This document shows, piece after piece, positions 8,136 to 11,501 of a DNA stretch of 13,667 nucleotides. Below the pieces are notes generated by a model. It did not search any database, was not told where the DNA came from, and was given only the letters and a program-made list of their open reading frames with translations. This DNA is from Pseudomonadota bacterium. GTDB lineage: Bacteria > Pseudomonadota > Gammaproteobacteria > Steroidobacterales > Steroidobacteraceae. Within the stretch, counting starts at the first letter, position 1. Every line of letters begins with the position of its first letter. The position numbers were made by a program, and so were the translations under genes. The stretch covers positions 1-13,667 of the forward strand of contig JAKBCG010000029.1 of assembly GCA_021808035.1 (NCBI GenBank), in the 5' to 3' direction.

Positions 8136-8561
8136 TCAGCCGCCCATCGCGATGGTCTTCAGCAACAGATCCCGGGTCGTGTTGATCACGTCGACGTCCG
8201 TCGCGAACGATCGATTCGCCGAGATCATGTTCGCGAGCTCCTCGACCGGGTTGACGTTCGACACGTACACGTAGCCTTGCTTGTTCGCGAGCGGCGAGTC
8301 GGGCTGGTAGCGCATCGGCGGCGGCGTCTGGCTCTGGACGATTCCGAGCACGCGCACCCCGGCGATCGCGCCGGCGGTGTTCGGGTCGGCACCGGCCGAA
8401 CGCAGGACGGTCTGGAACACCGGCTCCCGCGCCCGATAGACCTGAGTCGGGTCGCCGCTCTCGCTCTCGGCGTTCGCGAGATTGCTCGCGGTCGTGTTGA
8501 GCCGCACCGTTTCGGCATTGAGCGCCGAGCCGGCGATGTTGAAGACGCTGAACAATGACAT
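8136..8561 (-). CDS. flgC: Flagellar proximal rod protein FlgC
   Basis: FlgC is a small rod subunit; the product is 141 residues, close to the family length. The N-terminus MSLFSVFNIAGSALNAETVR and NTTASNLANAESESGD carry the axial-protein motif. VYRAREPVFQTVL, MRYQPDSPLANKQGYVYVSN and VNPVEELANMISANRSFATD are conserved FlgC landmarks. The reading frame stays open far upstream into flgB, but the ATG at 8561 is the right start: it gives the canonical MSLF beginning and has AAGGGAG about 6 bases ahead of it. It lies 20 bases after flgB. Confidence 0.96.
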   Translation of the reverse strand: MSLFSVFNIAGSALNAETVRLNTTASNLANAESESGDPTQVYRAREPVFQTVLRSAGADPNTAGAIAGVRVLGIVQSQTPPPMRYQPDSPLANKQGYVYVSNVNPVEELANMISANRSFATDVDVINTTRDLLLKTIAMGG

Positions 8562-8581
8562 CGTCGCTCCCTTCGCGGTCG

Positions 8582-9007
8582 CTACTGGCCGGTGATCGCG
8601 AGACGCAGGTCGGAGATTTCGTCGTTGATGAAGCCGAGGCTCGCCTGGTAACGGACGTTGTTCTCGGCGAACGCCGCCTGCTCGACCGGCATCTCGACCG
8701 TGTTGCCGTCGAGCGAGGCTTGATACGGGATCCGGTATTTCAGCGCGAGCGGCGCGCCGCCGCCCGCGGACGGCGAGATCTGTCCCGAATCCGGCGCCGC
8801 GAGAACGACCGGGCGCGGCCCGGCGATCGCGAGCGGCGTGCCGGTCGCGGCGTCGCCGTCCGACTGCGCGAGGATCTGCCGAAAGTCGATGTCGCGGGCC
8901 TTGTAACCCGGTGTGTCCGCGTTCGCGAGGTTCGCGGCGAGCACGCCCATGCGCTCGCCGTAGAGCAACAGGGCCTTCTCGTGGATACCGAACAGGTGCT
9001 GGAACAT
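8582..9007 (-). CDS. flgB: Flagellar proximal rod protein FlgB
   Basis: FlgB is the rod subunit nearest the export gate and the first gene of the long rod-hook-ring operon. The product is 141 residues. The N-terminal region contains LLLYGERMGVLAANLANADT and PGYKARDIDFRQIL, the FlgB form of the axial motif. The C-terminal helix contains NTVEMPVEQAAFAENNVRYQ and INDEISDLRLAITGQ. The frame is open further upstream, but the ATG at 9007 fits best. It has a perfect AGGAGG (9018-9023) 10 bases ahead, gives the family length, and lies about 20 bases downstream of the predicted sigma-54 transcription start; longer forms would begin upstream of that start. Confidence 0.95.
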   Translation of the reverse strand: MFQHLFGIHEKALLLYGERMGVLAANLANADTPGYKARDIDFRQILAQSDGDAATGTPLAIAGPRPVVLAAPDSGQISPSAGGGAPLALKYRIPYQASLDGNTVEMPVEQAAFAENNVRYQASLGFINDEISDLRLAITGQ

Positions 9008-9036
9008 CGACCGGTGACCTCCTCGCCTGGATCTGT

Positions 9037-9053
9037 AGCAAGTCCCGTGCCAT
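9037..9053 (-). promoter_or_regulatory. Sigma-54 promoter of the flgB-flgJ operon
   Basis: On the minus strand this reads ATGGCACGGGACTTGCT, a perfect TGGCACG-N4-TTGCW. The invariant GG (9051-9050) and GC (9039-9038) are separated by exactly 10 bases. Transcription would start near 9026, just ahead of the AGGAGG of flgB. Sigma-54 control of rod and hook operons is known in organisms with FleQ/FlrC-type regulators. The enhancer-binding activator is not encoded in this window. Confidence 0.9.
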
Positions 9054-9112
9054 ACCCCCAACGGCGTGCCACGGCGACCCGTTCGCCGGATCTCGACGTG
9101 TCCAGGGCGGTC

Positions 9113-9132
9113 AGTGGCAAGAACTTGCCGCT
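9113..9132. promoter_or_regulatory. Imperfect palindrome between the two sigma-54 promoters, candidate activator site
   Basis: Nine-base arms with one mismatch flank a central AA, and the inner six bases (GGCAAG/CTTGCC) pair exactly. The centre is about 72 bases upstream of the flgB -24 GG and about 91 upstream of the flgA -24 GG. That is within the range at which bacterial enhancer-binding proteins act on sigma-54 promoters. It does not match a binding site that I can name, so the role is inferred from position and symmetry only. Confidence 0.4.
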
Positions 9133-9211
9133 CGCCGCCCGCGACCAAGCGGCCGATCCTTGCCGGCTTGCCGCCCGTGTCGCCGGCGTCCGCGCATCAC
9201 GACGCGATGCG

Positions 9212-9228
9212 TTGGCACGCGGCTTGCT
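9212..9228 (+). promoter_or_regulatory. Sigma-54 promoter of flgA
   Basis: The sequence TTGGCACGCGGCTTGCT matches the full TTGGCACG-N4-TTGCW consensus. GG is at 9214-9215 and GC at 9226-9227, exactly 10 bases apart. It faces away from the flgB promoter. The predicted transcription start is near 9239, only about 3 bases before the first flgA ATG. Functionally it would co-express the P-ring chaperone with the rod-hook-ring operon. Confidence 0.88.
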
Positions 9229-9241
9229 TGGGGTTTGGTCG

Positions 9242-10006
9242 ATGCGCCCGATGCCGTCAAGAATCTGGCAGGCCCGACGACCCGCGTCGATCCGATCGCA
9301 GCGGATTGCCGCAATCGCCGGGATGCTGTTCGCGAGTCTGTTGCCGCGCGCCCATGCGGCCGCCGGCGGGGCCTTCGAAACGCCGGCGGAACTGTCCGCG
9401 GCGGCGCGGGCGGCGGCGGCGCACGCGTTCGGTCCGCTCGGGACCGGGCAACGACTCGAGGTTGGAGTGATCGCCCCGGGCGTGCAGCTACGGCATTGCG
9501 CGCGACCGGTCGAGGCGACCCCCGCCCCGGGCGTTCGAGTCGCAAACCGCATCGTATTCGTATTGCAATGCGCCATGCCGGAAGCCTGGCGTATCTACGT
9601 CCCGGTCAGCGTCGTGGGCGTGACGCCGGTGGTCATCGCGGCCCATGCGATCGTCGCCGGCACCGTGCTCGGCGCCGGCGACCTGGCGGTCGCGTCCCGG
9701 GATCTCACGGGCTTGCCGCCCGGCTATCTCGATTCGCCGCGGATCGCGATCGGCTTGACCGCCGGCCGTCCGCTCGCGCAAGGTCAGATCCTCACCAACC
9801 AGATGTTGCTCGGGACCGAGGCGGTCCAGCGCGGTCAATTGGTGAGCCTGGTCGCGAAAATCGGGGGCATCAGCGTCCGGATGGCGGGCCGGGCCCTCGC
9901 GGATGGCTTCGTGAATCAGCGCGTTCGGGTCGAAAACCTGTCATCCGGCAAGGTCGTCGAAGGGATCGCGCGCGCCGACCACACCGTTCGAATATTCGTG
10001 CCGTGA
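9242..10006 (+). CDS. flgA: Flagellar P-ring assembly chaperone FlgA
   Basis: FlgA is the periplasmic chaperone needed to polymerise FlgI into the P ring. From the ATG at 9242 the product is 254 residues. Residues 1-39 form an Arg-rich n-region, a hydrophobic IAAIAGMLFASLL and an AHA cleavage motif. The FlgA core shows LRHCARPVE (Cys86) and VFVLQCAMPEAWRIYVPVSV (Cys110), probably a disulphide pair. The C-terminal SAF domain follows: GTVLGAGDLAVASRDLTGLP, RPLAQGQILTNQML and VRVENLSSGKVVEGIA. An ATG at 9251 would give 251 residues and an equally good signal. Neither start has a convincing ribosome binding site on the predicted transcript. The frame is open far upstream, but that stretch covers flgB and the promoter region and is not coding. 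Confidence 0.93.
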   Translation: MRPMPSRIWQARRPASIRSQRIAAIAGMLFASLLPRAHAAAGGAFETPAELSAAARAAAAHAFGPLGTGQRLEVGVIAPGVQLRHCARPVEATPAPGVRVANRIVFVLQCAMPEAWRIYVPVSVVGVTPVVIAAHAIVAGTVLGAGDLAVASRDLTGLPPGYLDSPRIAIGLTAGRPLAQGQILTNQMLLGTEAVQRGQLVSLVAKIGGISVRMAGRALADGFVNQRVRVENLSSGKVVEGIARADHTVRIFVP

Positions 10007-10009
10007 CCC

Positions 10010-10036
10010 TTCAGTGATCGAGGTCACCGCCGATAA
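10010..10036 (+). promoter_or_regulatory. Sigma-28 (FliA) promoter of flgM
   Basis: The -10 element GCCGATAA (10029-10036) is a perfect match. The -35 element is TTCAG (10010-10014), 14 bases upstream. Aligned with the flgK promoter in this window, both are TT[A/C]AG, 14 bases, GCCGATAAC. It begins four bases after the flgA stop codon. Transcription would start roughly 100 bases before flgM, giving a long leader. Sigma-28 transcription of flgM is a common feedback loop in flagellar systems. Confidence 0.75.
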
Positions 10037-10039
10037 CCC

Positions 10040-10140
10040 GGGACGCGGGACGGGGGCGTCCCCGACGGCTCGGGCCCCGAGTCGCGGAGACGATTCTTGC
10101 CGGGTCGCGCTTAAGGCCCTGACTTAGGACCTGATTAGGA
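10040..10140 (+). promoter_or_regulatory. Structured flgM leader with hairpins and GGA triplets
   Basis: The first hairpin pairs GGGACGC (10040-10046) with GCGTCCC (10056-10062) around a 9-base loop that contains GGGA. The second pairs 10066-10073 with 10077-10084 (8 base pairs, one G-U) around a 3-base loop. Further down, CCTGACTTAGGA (10118-10129) is followed at once by CCTGATTAGGA (10130-10140); the second copy supplies the flgM ribosome binding site AGGAG. GGA occurs at 10041, 10048, 10086, 10127 and 10138. GGA, especially in loops or at ribosome binding sites, is the core CsrA target, and a csrA-family gene lies downstream on the same transcript. No U-tract follows either hairpin. A regulatory role is inferred. 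Confidence 0.45.
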
Positions 10141-10148
10141 GAGATTCG

Positions 10149-10463
10149 GTGCCGAACAAGATCTCAGGATACACGAGCGCCCAGCCGCCGCTGCCGGTGA
10201 ACGGGTCCGGCGGGAGCGCGGGCCCGACGAAGGGCGGCCCCTCGGCCGCGCCCGGCGGCGTCGCCGGCGCGTCCACCGACCAGGTGACGATCACGGGCTC
10301 CGCCCGGACGCTGCAAAAGGTCGCGGACGCGATCGCCGCCGCGCCGGTCGTCGATTCCGCGAAGGTGGCGTCGATCAAGCAGGCAGTCCAGAACGGCAGC
10401 TACACGATCGACGCCGGACGGGTTGCGAGCCAGATGCTGCGCTTCGAGCGCGGAATGAAGTAG
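10149..10463 (+). CDS. flgM: Anti-sigma-28 factor FlgM
   Basis: FlgM binds and inhibits sigma-28 (FliA) until it is exported through the completed hook-basal body. The product is 104 residues. Residues 1-45 are a Gly/Pro/Ser-rich, probably unfolded and export-competent N-terminus, somewhat longer and more glycine-rich than usual. The C-terminal sigma-binding region contains DQVTITGSARTLQKVADAI and then VDSAKVASIKQAVQNGSYTI and DAGRVASQMLRFE, the family pattern (V.sIK.Ai..G.Y.id...vA..ml.fE). The start is GTG with AGGAG 7 bases ahead (10137-10141). It heads a tight unit with flgN and a csrA-family gene behind a sigma-28 promoter. Confidence 0.93.
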   Translation: MPNKISGYTSAQPPLPVNGSGGSAGPTKGGPSAAPGGVAGASTDQVTITGSARTLQKVADAIAAAPVVDSAKVASIKQAVQNGSYTIDAGRVASQMLRFERGMK

Positions 10464-10466
10464 GCC

Positions 10467-10925
10467 GTGAACGCCGATCTCGAGCATTCGATCGCCGCGC
10501 TCCTCGAACGCCAGATCGCGATCGCCGAGGATCTCGGCACGCTGCTCGGCGCGGAGCGGACGGCGATCACCGGTCCCTCGCCGGACGCGCTCGCGCAGAG
10601 CGCCGCGGACAAGATCGCGCTGCTCGGCGCGCTCGACCGCACCGAGGCCGAACGGCAGCGCGCGTTCGCGGCCGCCGGCCTCGACGGCGCCGCCGCGAAC
10701 GACGCCGCGCCGGTGCCGGACGGGATCGTGCGGCGGTGGCGCACGCTGCAGCGGCTCGCCGCCGAGTGTCACCGGGCGAACGAGCAGAACGGGTATCTGA
10801 TCCGCTCGCGCCAGCACCAGGTGGAACAGTTGCTCGACGCGCTGCGCGGCGGCACGCCGGGCACGTACGGACGCAACGGCCGCACCGCGTCGCTTGCCGC
10901 GACCCGGCCGCTCGCGCAGGTCTGA
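10467..10925 (+). CDS. flgN: Flagellar export chaperone FlgN
   Basis: FlgN is the cytoplasmic chaperone that protects the junction proteins FlgK and FlgL and delivers them to the export gate. The product is 152 residues and mostly helical. The N-terminal helix contains LEHSIAALLERQIAIAEDL, the middle LGALDRTEAERQRAFAAAGL, and the C-terminal region ANEQNGYLIRSRQHQVEQLL and GTYGRNGRT. The N..NG.LI and Y...G patterns are characteristic of FlgN. The start is GTG, 3 bases after the flgM stop, with only a weak GGAA-type ribosome binding site inside the end of flgM, so coupling to flgM translation is likely. Its client FlgK is expressed from a matching sigma-28 promoter at the other end of the cluster. 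Confidence 0.9.
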   Translation: MNADLEHSIAALLERQIAIAEDLGTLLGAERTAITGPSPDALAQSAADKIALLGALDRTEAERQRAFAAAGLDGAAANDAAPVPDGIVRRWRTLQRLAAECHRANEQNGYLIRSRQHQVEQLLDALRGGTPGTYGRNGRTASLAATRPLAQV

Positions 10926-10928
10926 CCG

Positions 10929-11126
10929 ATGCTCGTCCTCAGCCGCCGCGCCGACGAATCGATCGTGATCCAGCCGGGCGAGAACGTCGACGAGAGCATC
11001 ACGTTGCGGCAGCTGTTCGCGAACGGCCCGATCCAGATCACGCTGCTCGGCAGTACCGGGCGTCGCGTGAAAATGGGCATCGAAGCGCCGCAACAGCTCG
11101 TGATCCGGCGCAAGGACGTCGCCTGA
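10929..11126 (+). CDS. csrA: CsrA-family RNA-binding translational regulator, RsmF/RsmN-like insertion variant
   Basis: CsrA proteins are dimers that bind GGA motifs in mRNA leaders to alter translation or stability. The product is 65 residues. Residues 1-15 (MLVLSRRADESIVIQ) are the conserved first strand with Leu4, Arg6 and Arg7. Residues about 16-33 (PGENVDESITLRQLFANG) are an insertion absent from ordinary CsrA, whose strand 2 would follow almost directly. Residues 34-65 resume the family with PIQITLLGSTG, RRVKMGIEAP and QLVIRRKDVA. The position matching the essential Arg44 of E. coli CsrA is Lys48, with two Arg just before it. The C-terminal helix is very short. The insertion site recalls P. 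aeruginosa RsmF/RsmN (comparison from memory). It lies 3 bases after flgN with AGGT 7 bases upstream of the ATG. Confidence 0.85.
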   Translation: MLVLSRRADESIVIQPGENVDESITLRQLFANGPIQITLLGSTGRRVKMGIEAPQQLVIRRKDVA

Positions 11127-11159
11127 ATTCGACATAAGCGGGCCCGTTCGCGCGGCGCC

Positions 11160-11188
11160 TTTCCGGTCCGCTTTCCGCGGTGCATAAT
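11160..11188 (+). promoter_or_regulatory. Weak sigma-70-like promoter candidate for the PilZ-uvrA pair
   Basis: CATAAT (11183-11188) resembles a -10 element. TTTCCG (11160-11165), 17 bases upstream, is a poor -35. A transcript would begin about 30 bases before the PilZ start. The 99 bases between csrA and the PilZ gene hold nothing else I can identify; no clear terminator is present, so read-through from flgM-flgN-csrA is also possible. Confidence 0.3.
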
Positions 11189-11225
11189 GAGGGCGCTTCC
11201 CGGATCTCGCGAAGAGGCGCCTCGC

Positions 11226-11501
11226 ATGGAACGTCGTCTGCACACCCGCCACCGCGCGCGTACGACCGTATACGTCGTGATGCCGGGCCATAAGGGCCGG
11301 ATCTGCAAGGCGCAGAACCTGAGCGCGAGCGGCGTATTCGTCGAGACCCGCAATCTCGGCCTGCGCAAGGGGCAGCACGTCGAGCTCGCGTTCGCGATCA
11401 ACCTGGGGCTCGTGACCAAGATCCACCGGCGCACCGCGGTCGTCGCGCACGTGACGCACGGCGGCACCGGGCTGATGATGGAACAGTTTGCCGGACGCTG
11501 A
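11226..11501 (+). CDS. Single-domain PilZ protein, predicted c-di-GMP receptor
   Basis: PilZ domains bind cyclic di-GMP and often control motility or surface behaviour. From the ATG at 11226 the product is 91 residues, a bare PilZ domain with no partner domain. Both binding motifs are present: RxxxR as RLHTR (Arg4 to Arg8) and [D/N]xSxxG as NLSASG (Asn31, Ser33, Gly36). Beta strands follow (GVFVETRN, KGQHVELAFAIN, RRTAVVAHVT). The start has AGAGG 8 bases upstream and gives the common MERR opening. An earlier in-frame ATG at 11187 overlaps the candidate -10 element and has no good ribosome binding site. Its 3' end overlaps the next gene by 14 bases. It is smaller than YcgR/FlgZ flagellar brakes, so a brake role is only a guess. 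Confidence 0.85.
   Translation: MERRLHTRHRARTTVYVVMPGHKGRICKAQNLSASGVFVETRNLGLRKGQHVELAFAINLGLVTKIHRRTAVVAHVTHGGTGLMMEQFAGR

Noticed and set aside
8562..9053. Upstream extension of the flgC frame through flgB
   Set aside because: The ATG at 8561 gives the canonical N-terminus, correct length and a good ribosome binding site. The extension is an Arg/Pro-rich shadow of flgB.
9061..9071. Second CGTGCCA (minus-strand TGGCACG) next to the flgB promoter
   Set aside because: There is no TTGC-type -12 element at the right distance, so it is not a second sigma-54 promoter.
9130..9179. Two 14-base near-repeats (9130-9143 and 9166-9179, 12 of 14 identical) in the flgB-flgA control region
   Set aside because: They consist of GCCGCCCG-type sequence that recurs by chance in DNA of this composition. 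The spacing has no clear helical phase with the promoters.
8555..9241. N-terminal extension of the flgA reading frame
   Set aside because: The frame is open, but it runs antisense through flgB and across both sigma-54 promoters. The signal peptide and FlgA homology begin only after 9242.
10066..10084. Stable hairpin after flgA as a rho-independent terminator
   Set aside because: No run of T follows it, and it lies downstream of the flgM sigma-28 promoter, so it is treated as part of the flgM leader.
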